Part shown: positions 41,397 through 49,872 of the stretch, one piece after another
Numbering within the stretch: position 1 is the first letter of the stretch
Layout: every line of letters begins with the position of its first letter
Source of the DNA: CAVRRZ01 sp963723745
GTDB lineage: Bacteria; Actinomycetota; Actinomycetes; Mycobacteriales; Geodermatophilaceae
Reading direction: 5' to 3'
DNA: 64,000 bases
Assembly (NCBI GenBank): GCA_963723745.1
Contig: CAVRRZ010000001.1
Location: 248,001 to 312,000, forward strand
Position numbers and translations under genes: made by a program
Notes under the pieces: generated by a model
Databases searched by the model: none
What the model saw: only the letters and a program-made list of their open reading frames with translations
Told to the model about the DNA's origin: nothing

Positions 41397-42815
41397 TCAT
41401 CGCTCCCTGGCTGCGGTGAGCCTGGGCGTGCCGGCCGGCCTTCCGGAGACGTTCACGCCGGGGTTCTGGCCGGCCAGCGGCAGCGTGACCCTGAGGACGG
41501 CTCCGCCCCCACAGGCGTTGGCGGCCTCGACGGCACCACCGTGGGCCTGGACGAGCGCCGCCACGACCGCCAGCCCGACACCCGAGCCGTTGGCCGATGC
41601 GCCGCTGCCGCGGAAGTACCGGTCGAAGACCCGGGGCAGCTCGCCGTCCGGGATCCCGGGGCCGTCGTCCCGGACGGTCAGCCGCACCCGGTCGGCGACG
41701 ACGTCGGTGGTGACCGTCACGCGACCGCCCGCCGGGACGAACTTCATCGCGTTCGTCAGCAGGTTGGTGACCACCTGCGCCAACCTGGTCGGGTCGCCGC
41801 ACACCGGCGCGGGGGCCAGCCGCGGATCGAGGGTCAGTCCCGCGTCGGTGAGGCGCGGCCCGAGGCCGGTCACGACCGACCGGACGACGTCGGCGACGTC
41901 CACGGGCACCCGCTCCAGGGAGAACGACACCGCCTCCGCGGTGGTCAGCGTCTCGAGATCCGCGACGAGGCGGCCCAGGCGCAGCGTCTCCTCGTGCAGG
42001 GAAGCAATCAGCGCGGGGGTGAGGTCCAGGACGCCGTCCTCGACGGCTTCCAGCTGGCTGCGCATGATCGCCAGCGGCGTCCGCAGCTCGTGGGCGACGT
42101 CCGCGGCGAAGGACTGTCGGAGCGCCTCCTGCCGTTGGGCGGACTCGGCGAGCTCGTTGAAGGCCTGGCCGAGCTGGGCCACCTCGTCCCGCCCGGTGAC
42201 CGCGGCACGGCGGTCGCGGTTGCCGGCGTGCAGATCTCGAGCGGCGGCGGTCAGCTCCTCCACCGGCCGGGTGACCCGGCGGGCGAGCCACAGCCCCAGC
42301 GCGGAGGCCACCACGGCGACCACCAGGCCCCCGGCCAGCAGCAGCCGGTTCACGCCGGCACGGAACTGCTGGTCGGCCACCGGGACGCTGCCCTCGGGCA
42401 GGCTCACCTCCAGGGTGGCGCGCTGCCGGCCGTCCACCGTGACAGGCACGGAGACCGGTTCGGTCAGTGGTCCCGCCTCCGTCATGGAGCGGTGCATCTC
42501 GGCCATCTCGGATCCGCTCCCGGCCGTGGACCAGATCGTCCGGCCACCGAGGTCGGTGAGCACGACGTCCGCGCCGGCCATCGCGAGAGCCGGCGCCAGC
42601 TCGTCCAGACGCGCGCCGTCCCAGCGCCCGGCGCTCTCGTAGACACTGGTCACGGCACCGGCGATCTGCTGCACGCGCGCGGAGCGCTGCTGCTCCAGGT
42701 AGCTGTCGAACCGGTTGCTGAAGGCGACGTTGACGAAGAGCGCCGAGAGCAGCGCGGTACCTACGCCGATGACGGCAAACCCGAATCCGAGGCGACGCCC
42801 CAACGACCTAGTCAT
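41397..42815 (-). CDS. Sensor histidine kinase
   Basis: 472 residues. An N-terminal membrane segment, an exported sensor region of ~130 residues containing a short Met/His cluster (SEMAEMHRSM), a second membrane segment (LLLAGGLVVAVVASALGLWL), HAMP, HisKA with FAADVAHELRTPLAIMRSQL (phospho-His) and HATPase_c with NLLTNAMKFV, DDGPGIPDGEL and GSGVGLAVV. The start overlaps the response regulator stop by 8 bases. The Met/His cluster would suit Cu(I) or Ag(I) sensing, but that is inferred. Confidence 0.9.
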   Translation of the reverse strand: MTRSLGRRLGFGFAVIGVGTALLSALFVNVAFSNRFDSYLEQQRSARVQQIAGAVTSVYESAGRWDGARLDELAPALAMAGADVVLTDLGGRTIWSTAGSGSEMAEMHRSMTEAGPLTEPVSVPVTVDGRQRATLEVSLPEGSVPVADQQFRAGVNRLLLAGGLVVAVVASALGLWLARRVTRPVEELTAAARDLHAGNRDRRAAVTGRDEVAQLGQAFNELAESAQRQEALRQSFAADVAHELRTPLAIMRSQLEAVEDGVLDLTPALIASLHEETLRLGRLVADLETLTTAEAVSFSLERVPVDVADVVRSVVTGLGPRLTDAGLTLDPRLAPAPVCGDPTRLAQVVTNLLTNAMKFVPAGGRVTVTTDVVADRVRLTVRDDGPGIPDGELPRVFDRYFRGSGASANGSGVGLAVVAALVQAHGGAVEAANACGGGAVLRVTLPLAGQNPGVNVSGRPAGTPRLTAARER

Positions 42816-43500
42816 CGGCGGACGGACCGAACTTGTAGCCGATGCCCGGCACGGTGAGGACGAAGACCGGCCTGCGCGGGTCGTCCCGCAGCTTGCGCCG
42901 CAGGTTCTTCACGTGCGCGTCGACCGTCCGCTCGTACCCCTCGTAGCCGCGGCCCTGCACCCGACTGACCAGCTCGTAGCGGCTCCACGCCCGGCCGGGA
43001 CGGGACACCAGCGTCGCCAGCAGGTCGAACTCGGTGCGGGTGAGGGCCACCGGCACGCCGTCCAGCGACACCTCGCGGCGCTCCCCGTCCACGGCCAGTC
43101 GCCCGTTCGCGTACGTGGGATTCCGGCCTGCGGTGCTTCCGCCGGCGCGGCGCAACACCGCCTCGACCCGCGCCATCAGCTCGCGCGGGCTGAACGGCTT
43201 GGTCACGTAGTCGTCGGCCCCCAGCCGCAGGCCCGCCACGCGGTCCCCCTCGCCGGCCCGGGCGGTCAGCATGATCACGGGGACGTCGCTGGACCGGCGA
43301 AGCAGGCGGAGCAACTCCTCACCGGGGATGTCGGGCAGACCGAGGTCCAGCACGAGCAGATCCGGGGCCAAGCGCTCCGCCATGTCCAACGCCTCCAGCC
43401 CCGTGTGCGCCAGCAGAACGCTGTGCCCATCACGCTGCAGATACGCACCCACCAGCTCACGGATCTTGGCCTCGTCGTCCACCACCAGAACCGTCACCAT
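42808..43500 (-). CDS. OmpR/PhoB-family response regulator
   Basis: 230 residues from the ATG at 43500. Receiver: VVDDEAKIRELVGAYL, phospho-Asp in LLVLDLGLPDIPGEEL, VIMLTARAGE and DYVTKPFSPREL. The C-terminal winged helix has LTRTEFDLLATLVSRPGRAW and RTVDAHVKNLRRKLRDDPRR. It forms a two-component system with the following kinase and probably controls this copper region. Confidence 0.95.
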   Translation of the reverse strand: MVTVLVVDDEAKIRELVGAYLQRDGHSVLLAHTGLEALDMAERLAPDLLVLDLGLPDIPGEELLRLLRRSSDVPVIMLTARAGEGDRVAGLRLGADDYVTKPFSPRELMARVEAVLRRAGGSTAGRNPTYANGRLAVDGERREVSLDGVPVALTRTEFDLLATLVSRPGRAWSRYELVSRVQGRGYEGYERTVDAHVKNLRRKLRDDPRRPVFVLTVPGIGYKFGPSADD

Positions 43501-43556
43501 GCGTCCGTGCTCATCTCGGTCGCCTCGCGGACGGCGGGGCGACAGCGCGGCCCTGA

Positions 43557-43847
43557 TCAGAAGTTCCCAGGGTCGTCCCCCCCGGCCATGCCTCCCATGC
43601 CGGATATGTCCCCCATGCCGCCCATCATCGACCGCATCTGCTCCTGGAGAGCCGGGTCGGACATCATCTCGGACATGAAGGTCTTCGCCTTCTGGAGGAA
43701 TGCGGGATCCTCCATCATCGACCCCATGTCCGACCCGCTCATGCCACCACCGGAGTCGTTGCCGGCGTAGGCGAGTGCCGGGACGCCCACGACGGTGACG
43801 CCGGCCACGACTCCGGCGGCGACGGCCATGATCGTTCGCTTGCTCAC
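43557..43847 (-). CDS. Small exported Met-rich protein
   Basis: 96 residues from a GTG with AAGGAGAACG upstream. The signal peptide (MAVAAGVVAGVTVVGVPALA) ends near AYA. The mature part is very Met-rich (SGSDMGSMMEDPAF, SEMMSDPALQEQMRSMMGGM, SGMGGMAGG), typical of periplasmic Cu(I)-binding proteins. It lies immediately upstream of the two-component genes on the same strand. Confidence 0.75.
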   Translation of the reverse strand: MSKRTIMAVAAGVVAGVTVVGVPALAYAGNDSGGGMSGSDMGSMMEDPAFLQKAKTFMSEMMSDPALQEQMRSMMGGMGDISGMGGMAGGDDPGNF

Positions 43848-44032
43848 GGTCGTTCTCCTTCGTCTCAGCCCCTCGGAGCACTCTCCGGGGGCCGAACCGA
43901 CGGTGCCCGCACCGTGTGAAGTTCCTGCGCGATCCCGACGCACGACTGGTGCGATCCGCGGGGCCGGCCGGTCGCGGTCCAGTGCCGAGGCGACACCCGC
44001 CAGGTCCTCCCGGGCCGATCGCCCGCGCGCGC

Positions 44033-44353
44033 TCAGTCCCGCGGCTGGTCGTTCCGCTCGGCCAGCTGCCGGCGCGCGCGTTCCATGGCCAGCTCCTCGC
44101 GCAACGCCGCCAACTCCGCGCCCTCGTCGCCGGAGGTCGTGCCTGCCGAACTGCCTGCCTCCGGAACGGCGTCGGCGCCCGGCCTGCGCATCTGCCACAT
44201 CATGAGGCCCATGGACAGCGGGCAGATCAGCGCGAGCAGCAGCGGCAGGGCCGCGGTGCCGGACGCCGGTGCAAGCAGCCACACAAGCAGGCCGACGCCG
44301 ATCAGCGCGCCGACGACCTTGCCGTTCAGACAGCACCGCAACGACCGAAGCAT
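44033..44353 (-). CDS. Small membrane protein (DUF2933-like)
   Basis: 106 residues with CGGGAGGCG before the ATG. Two hydrophobic segments (VVGALIGVGLLVWLLAPASG and LPLLLALICPLSMGLMMWQM) with Cys and a Met-rich end, followed by an acidic coiled helix (ELAALREELAMERARRQLAE). Such proteins recur in copper-resistance clusters. The function is unknown. Confidence 0.65.
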   Translation of the reverse strand: MLRSLRCCLNGKVVGALIGVGLLVWLLAPASGTAALPLLLALICPLSMGLMMWQMRRPGADAVPEAGSSAGTTSGDEGAELAALREELAMERARRQLAERNDQPRD

Positions 44354-44465
44354 CACGCCTCCCGTACGAGGATTTCCTGAGGGTCCGTCGACGTCCACTC
44401 TGCATGCCGGCGGTGAAGAACGTGTGAAGACGGCTGCCCCACTGTCCGCGCCGTACCCTCGGGGC

Positions 44466-44921
44466 GTGTCCTGCAGGACCCGCCGCCGCTCGCTCCCCGT
44501 GACGGTCGTGGCAATCGGCCTGGCGACCGCGGCCTGTGCGGGGGTCGAGCCGGCCCCCTCGGCTGCCCGATCCGACAGTGCTGCAGCGGCGGACGCCGCG
44601 ACGGTCGCATCTCTGCCGCCGGCGGAGTTCGCCACCGTGCTCGCCGATGACGACGTCCTGGTGCTCAACGTCCACGTGCCGGATGAGGGCTCGATCGCGG
44701 GCACGGACGCCGCCATCCCCTACGACGAGGTCCGTGCCCGAACCGCGGAGCTGCCGCAAAACCTGGACGCCCCCGTGGCGGTGTACTGCAAGAGCGGGCG
44801 AATGAGCGCGGTGGCGGTCGGGACCCTGCGGAACCTCGGCTACACCGACGTCGTCGAGCTGCGCGGCGGCATGGATGCCTGGGCCGCCGACGACCGGGAG
44901 CTGCTTCCGCCCGCCGGCTGA
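44466..44921 (+). CDS. Rhodanese-like lipoprotein
   Basis: 151 residues from a GTG. The signal peptide ends in an LATAAC lipobox. A single rhodanese domain: LPPAEFATVLADDDVLVLNV, IPYDEVRARTAELPQNLDAP and the active loop VYCKSGRMSAVAVGTLRNLG with catalytic Cys, then VELRGGMDAWAADD. Exported sulfur carriers or sulfurtransferases of this type could protect thiols or bind soft metals at the cell surface. Confidence 0.9.
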   Translation: MSCRTRRRSLPVTVVAIGLATAACAGVEPAPSAARSDSAAAADAATVASLPPAEFATVLADDDVLVLNVHVPDEGSIAGTDAAIPYDEVRARTAELPQNLDAPVAVYCKSGRMSAVAVGTLRNLGYTDVVELRGGMDAWAADDRELLPPAG

Positions 44922-44935
44922 GCCCATCGCTTGCG

Positions 44936-46516
44936 TCAACCGACCAGCAGGGCGACGACCGACGCCACCAGCACCAGCCCGGTGGCCACCATGGTGATGA
45001 CCCGGCCGTTCGCCGTCTTCCGCGGGATACCGCGGAGCGGGAACAGCACCTGGCGGCCGAGTGTGTAGGCCGAGAGCCCGGCGGCGAAGAGCAGGCCGTC
45101 GACGGCCGGGTCCAGCAGGAGCACGGCGAGCAGGGTCAGGGTGGCGACGGTGCCCGCCATGGCCGATTCGAAGAGCTGCACCGGGATTCGGCGAACCCCG
45201 ACCCCACGGTCGGAGGACCAGATCCCCCACCGCGACGCGGTCGGCAATCCGACGCAGCAGCCGCCGAAGAAGCAGCCCAGCCGGCCGATCGTCATCCCGA
45301 GCAGGAGACCCGGTGCAGTGACGTCGAACATGGCGCCGACCGGGATGCCCGCCATCCAGCCGGCGAGCACGAGGACGGAGACGGCGGCGATGATGAAGCC
45401 CTGGACCGACATGCCGGCGGTCAGGGCCTTTGTCTTCTCCTCACGGTGGGTCTGCAGGTAGTAGACCTTTGCGCCCACCAGCCCCACGAGACCTGCCAGC
45501 AGGGACACGAGCAGGATGCGGCCGACCGGAAGGTCCCGCTGCACCCCCAGGATCCACTGCAGGATCAGGGCGGCCACGAAGCCGAGGCCGACGAGGGCGG
45601 GCCAGGCGCCGATCCGGACGCCGGGTGCCCGGACGTTGACCACCGGCAGGAACGCGCTGGTCCCGATGGCGGACCCCCGGGGCATCGGGATCGGCGGCGG
45701 TAGCGTGCGCGAGCCGTCAGCGGCCTTGGGCAGGACCGGTGTGGCGGTGACCTCCCACGTCCCCGGCCGAACATCGCGGACCCGGGTGGTCAGCGCGATC
45801 CGGCCGCTCCCGGGCAGGACCTGCTCGAGCGTGCGAACGGTCTCGAAGGTGTCACGCGGACCGGCCGGCTCCTCGCCCGAGACACGCCGGCCCGTGAACC
45901 GGACGCTCACCGGATACGGATCTCCGGTCGGCGCGGCGTCGAACCAGTAGGTCAGGCCCAGCCCCTGAGGTTCGATGCCATCGACCTCTGAACAGTTCCA
46001 GGACATCACCTGGACCGGGCCGCCGGGCATGTCACCGGCCAGGAACGGCGGGCGGGCCGGAGGGAGGTCCGGCGCGGTCGCAACGGCCGTCCCACCGCCC
46101 GGCGCCGGGCCTCCGGCGGGAGCGGCGACGGGCGCCGGCAGGTCCGCGGACGGCGCCGAGGGGGCTTGCGCGCCCGCTGCGGCAGCAGGCCGGGATGCGG
46201 CCGACTGCCCGGCGCCGGGCCGGCTCGCGGCGCCGGGCGACGCACCGTTGCCCGGCTGGACCCGGAGGGACCCCGTCGCCGTCCGAGGCGGAGGGAACGC
46301 CCGGGACGGCGGCTTCAGTGCCGGTGCTCGGAACGGGTTCAGCGGAGGGGCGGCACCCGCGGCCGCGCGAACTGGGGAACCGGCCTCTGTTGCCGGTGCG
46401 GATCCCGCCCGCCCCTGGGGAGTGGACCGTCCGGTCCCGGCGGCGGCACGCTTCGCCAGCGGGACGCCCTTCCTGGGTGGGGTGCGCTTCTTGTTGCGCG
46501 ACGACTTCCCCGACAT
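44936..46516 (-). CDS. Lgt-like membrane protein with long Pro/Ala-rich N-terminus
   Basis: 526 residues from the ATG at 46516 (GAGGTGACACC upstream). Residues 1-175 are basic, then Pro/Ala/Gly-rich and probably disordered. Residues ~180-300 look like a beta-rich domain (VMSWNCSEVDGIEPQGLGLT). The C-terminal ~240 residues have about seven membrane segments and resemble prolipoprotein diacylglyceryl transferase: LLLGMTIGRLGCFFGGCCVG, RRIPVQLFESAMAGTVATL. The CCVG version instead of the usual GN-F-N motif marks the divergent Lgt-like group. Activity is uncertain. Confidence 0.7.
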   Translation of the reverse strand: MSGKSSRNKKRTPPRKGVPLAKRAAAGTGRSTPQGRAGSAPATEAGSPVRAAAGAAPPLNPFRAPALKPPSRAFPPPRTATGSLRVQPGNGASPGAASRPGAGQSAASRPAAAAGAQAPSAPSADLPAPVAAPAGGPAPGGGTAVATAPDLPPARPPFLAGDMPGGPVQVMSWNCSEVDGIEPQGLGLTYWFDAAPTGDPYPVSVRFTGRRVSGEEPAGPRDTFETVRTLEQVLPGSGRIALTTRVRDVRPGTWEVTATPVLPKAADGSRTLPPPIPMPRGSAIGTSAFLPVVNVRAPGVRIGAWPALVGLGFVAALILQWILGVQRDLPVGRILLVSLLAGLVGLVGAKVYYLQTHREEKTKALTAGMSVQGFIIAAVSVLVLAGWMAGIPVGAMFDVTAPGLLLGMTIGRLGCFFGGCCVGLPTASRWGIWSSDRGVGVRRIPVQLFESAMAGTVATLTLLAVLLLDPAVDGLLFAAGLSAYTLGRQVLFPLRGIPRKTANGRVITMVATGLVLVASVVALLVG

Positions 46517-46577
46517 CGGTGTCACCTCGTGATCGGCAGGAACGGCAGAAGGGACGCGCATAGCACCCGGACAATTC

Positions 46578-46596
46578 GTACTATGAGACATAGTAC
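46578..46596. promoter_or_regulatory. BlaI/CopY-type operator
   Basis: GTACTATG-AGA-CATAGTAC, a perfect 8-3-8 inverted repeat, with another half-site-like CTACATAGTT at 46601. It lies between the divergent Lgt-like and TlpA genes and resembles the repeat at 33834-33852. Confidence 0.65.
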
Positions 46597-46700
46597 GTTG
46601 CTACATAGTTGTTCTCGCCGGACGCGCCCGCCACGGCGAGCGCCCGACGCCGTACTCGGGGGGAGCACCCGACCTGCTCCGTAGGCTGGTCCGAGTCGCC

Positions 46701-46724
46701 CGGTAGACCGGTAGACCGGTAGAC
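46701..46724. repeat. Three tandem CGGTAGAC repeats
   Basis: An 8-base unit repeated exactly three times upstream of the thioredoxin gene. Just downstream, GGGAGGCCGGAT occurs twice (from 46739 and 46758), the second copy forming the ribosome binding site and start. Confidence 0.75.
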
Positions 46725-46767
46725 GACGACATCAGTTTTGGGAGGCCGGATAGTTCTGGGAGGCCGG

Positions 46768-47361
46768 ATGACATCGCCCCGGGTCACGGCCGCCGCGCTG
46801 GTGACCGTTTTGGCGCTGAGCGGCTGCGGCGCCGCGCCCTCGGCGGACGATGCCGAGCCCACCGCGGTCGCCGTCCCCGGCGACGTGGCCGGGTGCGAGT
46901 CCTTCGCCGCCGACGGCAAGGGGGCGCGAAACGGCGACACGCTTCCGGCGCTCAGCCTGTCGTGCCTGGTGCCCGGCGAGGACGTCGCACTCGACGACCT
47001 CGGCGACCGGCCCGTCCTGGTCAACCTGTGGGCCAGCTGGTGCGCGCCATGCCGTGAGGAGATGCCCCTGTTGCAGAAGGCGTACGAACGCGACGGCGAC
47101 CGCGTCGGCTTCCTCGGCGTCAACACGGAGGACACGCCCTCGGCCGCGGCCTCGCTGCTCACCGATCTCGACGTGACCTACGCGCACGTCGTCGACCGGG
47201 ACAAAGAGCTCTTGACCGAACTGGCTGCTCCGGGCCTGCCGGTGACCCTGGCCGTCGCGGCCGACGGGAGGGTTCTCGACCGGCAGATCGGTCAGGCGTC
47301 GGCCGAGCGCCTCAACGAGCTCGTCTCCCTGCTGGTGGCGGACGCCGCCACCACGCCGTGA
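46768..47361 (+). CDS. TlpA-like thioredoxin lipoprotein
   Basis: 197 residues from the ATG at 46768. Lipobox LALSGC. A thioredoxin fold with the intact active site LVNLWASWCAPCREEMPLLQ, then VGFLGVNTEDTPSAAASLL and cis-Pro region APGLPVTLAVAADGRVL. It is an extracytoplasmic disulfide reductase of the ResA/TlpA type, usable in cytochrome c or copper-site thiol reduction. It is the intact counterpart of the broken gene at 37930. Confidence 0.9.
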   Translation: MTSPRVTAAALVTVLALSGCGAAPSADDAEPTAVAVPGDVAGCESFAADGKGARNGDTLPALSLSCLVPGEDVALDDLGDRPVLVNLWASWCAPCREEMPLLQKAYERDGDRVGFLGVNTEDTPSAAASLLTDLDVTYAHVVDRDKELLTELAAPGLPVTLAVAADGRVLDRQIGQASAERLNELVSLLVADAATTP

Positions 47362-47502
47362 CCGCCCCCGGCTGTCCACCGGCGCCCGTCGTGGAACCGC
47401 CGGCCCGACCCTGAGAACCGGCGCCGAGCGAAGGCAGGGTGGCTGCCCAATTCGACGCGTCTGCTCGCGGGCATCGCGGCCGCTCTCCTCCTGGCCGGCA
47501 GC

Positions 47503-48288
47503 ATGCCGCCCCTTACGTCCTGGTACCTCGTCCCTCTCGCCGCCGCCCCCCTCACCTGGTCGCTGCTGGGTCTAGCCTGGCGGCAGCTCGTCCTGGGGGC
47601 CATGACCGGGCTGGCCTTCTTCGTGCCGACGCTGAGCTGGCTGACCGGTTTCCATCCGGCGGGATACGTCGCCCTACTCGTGCTGGAGGTGGTGCTGTTC
47701 GCCGTGGCGATGCTCGTGGCCGACGCCCGTCCGGGGCGGTGGTGGACCGTTCCGGCCGCGCTCGTGGCACTGGAGGCGGTGCGCGCCCGCTTCCCGTTCG
47801 GCGGTTTCCCCATCCCAGGGCTCGCACTGGGGCAGCTCGACGGGCCGTTCGCCGCCGCTGCCCCTCTGGGCGGCTTGCTGCTGGTCGTCGGTCTGGCCAC
47901 CGGTGCAGGAGCGGCGGCGACCGCCCTGCTCGTCGCTGGGCGACGCTTGCGCAAGCTCGCCGTCGTCGCCGTGGTCGCCGCCGGAAGTGCGGTGGGGATC
48001 TCGCTTGCCGGTCCAGACGGCGCCTTTGCCGGCTCGCTGCGGACTGCCCTGGTCCAGGGCGGCGGCCCGCGCGGCATCCCGGCCGTCGTCAGCGACGCCG
48101 ACGCCGTCACGGAGCGGCAGTTACTGCTCAGCGAGGACCTGCCGCCCGGTCTCGACCTGGTGCTGTGGCCCGAGAGCAGTCTGGGCGTCTCCGGTCCGGT
48201 GGCCGACACGTCCGAGGCTGCGCGCGTCGCCCAGCTGGCGCGGAGCACCGGAGCCACAGTCGTCGCCAGCCTGAGCGAATCCCTTTGA
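47503..48288 (+). pseudogene. lnt: Apolipoprotein N-acyltransferase (Lnt)-like, truncated
   Basis: Residues ~1-160 give membrane segments (AWRQLVLGAMTGLAFFVPTL, SWLTGFHPAGYVALLVLEVV, RFPFGGFPIPGLALGQLDGP) typical of Lnt; then the start of the carbon-nitrogen hydrolase domain, LVLWPESSLGVSGPV, holds the catalytic Glu. It stops at VASLSESL, before the catalytic Lys and Cys, at half the usual ~520 residues. Upstream codons encode more Lnt (LLAGIAAALLLAGS) but no in-frame start is seen. Both ends are lost. Confidence 0.75.
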
Positions 48289-48324
48289 GAAGCGCTGAGT
48301 CACGTCTTGGCTGGGTGGGGGACA

Positions 48325-48743
48325 TCACTCACACCGCGACGTCGGTTCACTGCCTGGCACGAAGCCGACGAAAAGGCCCTGCTCCTCGATGAACGGATCA
48401 TCGATAGTGAAGCGCAACAGGTCGTCCCCAACCATCCTCATGGTCCCGTCCGTGTAACCGTCCATCGTCACGAGGCCCGTCTCGTCCGCCCGGACAGTCA
48501 GCGTGGGAGCAGGCGTGTCCGCTACCCAGAAGCGTCCCGCGTACTCGGCGTTGACGAAGCCGCAGTGCGTGTAGAGCGAGAACGGTTCCTCTACGGGAGG
48601 TGACGGCGACGTCGAGACAGCTCTCCCCCGGTAATCTGTGGCGCTCTTGAGGATGCTGGCTGTGAAACGACGTTGGCGGTGGAGCACCCGATGAGCGCAG
48701 TAGCGACGACGGCGGTCAGCGTCACTAACCCAAGGGACCTCAT
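48325..48743 (-). pseudogene. Hypothetical lipoprotein, frameshifted
   Basis: From an ATG at 48743, RSLGLVTLTAVVATALIGC is a lipoprotein signal. Near 48620 the frame shifts; the mature part (VEEPFSLYTHCGFVNAEYAG, FWVADTPAPTLTV, DPFIEEQGLFVGFVPG) is in the next frame. The mature domain is a small beta-rich protein of unknown role. Confidence 0.55.
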
Positions 48744-48989
48744 CTCATACCCATCGGCAGTTCGATGCGTGAGGAACCGCCCCGAGAGTGCCGCTCGGGG
48801 ACACCAAGGCCGCTGTCCGCGCCGCATGGGCAGGGCCAACGTTGGCGGCCGGGGTGCTAGATGCCCACTCCAGCGGACAAGTGGTGGTCACAAGGATCGC
48901 CCGGGCGTGGGAAGGCCCGCATGCGTTACCACCGGTGGGCCGGACGACGGCGTAGACCGTCCTCATGCAGACGAGCCAGGTGTACTGAC

Positions 48990-49520
48990 TCAAGCTGAGG
49001 ACGTGGCGGCCTCGCGCTGCTTGTTCCGAAGTTCCTGCTGCTTGCGCCAGCCGTAACGGGTCACGCCTCTGGGCTTGTAGATCGAGAGCACCGTCAAGAT
49101 CAGCAAGATGATCAGGCCGCCGATGGAGTGCGGCAGCGAGCCCGGCAGGTCGCGCGGATCGACGCCGGATCGCGCGACCGCAGCCATGGAGCGAATCGTC
49201 TCGGTCTCGAGCAGTAGAACGGTGCTGGCGACCAGGGTGAGCAGGAACTTCACCAGCACCCAGTAGTGCCGGAACAAGCCCCACGATGTGGTCAGCGCGT
49301 TGACGACCCCGATGACTACCGACGCCAGGGCCAACGGAACGATGACGTAGAGGGCGACCAGCTCCATCGCGACGTAGGCGCTCCGGACCGCCTCAATGTC
49401 TCTGCCGGCGAGCGCGGCGACATCGAGAGCAATGTAGGCCACGACGGCACCCAACCAGCCCACCGACGACACGACGTGCGCCGTGAGGATCACCTTGCGA
49501 ACGCGCGGCCGAACGGTCAT
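48990..49520 (-). CDS. DUF2269-like membrane protein
   Basis: 176 residues from the ATG at 49520 with four membrane segments. It contains LTAHVVSSVGWLGAVVAYIA, LVALYVIVPLALASVVIGVV, WGLFRHYWVLVKFLLTLVAS and GLIILLILTVLSIYKPRGVT, the pattern of small integral membrane proteins (DUF2269-like) with a conserved HxxxxxxW in helix 1. It overlaps the upstream gene by ATGA and is divergent from the TetR gene. Confidence 0.75.
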   Translation of the reverse strand: MTVRPRVRKVILTAHVVSSVGWLGAVVAYIALDVAALAGRDIEAVRSAYVAMELVALYVIVPLALASVVIGVVNALTTSWGLFRHYWVLVKFLLTLVASTVLLLETETIRSMAAVARSGVDPRDLPGSLPHSIGGLIILLILTVLSIYKPRGVTRYGWRKQQELRNKQREAATSSA

Positions 49521-49756
49521 CCGACATCGGCGGCGGCCGCGACCTGCATCGCAGAACTCGACGCCGATTGTGGCCCCAGCCCGGAGAAATGCCGCCCCGG
49601 CCCGTGCTGTCCGGCGACGCCGGTCAGCTGCAGGACGAGGAAGACGAGGATCAGGACGCCGACGATGATGCCGGCCATCTTCACCCACCGCGGCATGCGA
49701 GGGGGCGAGCCCTGATGGGCATCCTCTCCGGGGCTGGCGCCCGTCGGCTCGGCCAT
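49517..49756 (-). CDS. Small single-pass membrane protein
   Basis: 79 residues. A polar N-terminus, one membrane helix (MAGIIVGVLILVFLVLQLTG) and a short exported tail with HGPGRHFSG. The stop overlaps the DUF2269-like start, so the two are coupled. A possible copper or proton ligand pair (HGPGRH) is only suggestive. Confidence 0.65.
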   Translation of the reverse strand: MAEPTGASPGEDAHQGSPPRMPRWVKMAGIIVGVLILVFLVLQLTGVAGQHGPGRHFSGLGPQSASSSAMQVAAAADVG

Positions 49757-49872
49757 CTCAGTGTCCCTCGCTGTCCGTCGGTCGGAGCATGCATCGGACA
49801 GTCAGGTTAATAAGACACAGTGACTCGATCAAGCCATGGTGTATCGCAAGCGTCGGTTCGTATACTTCACTG

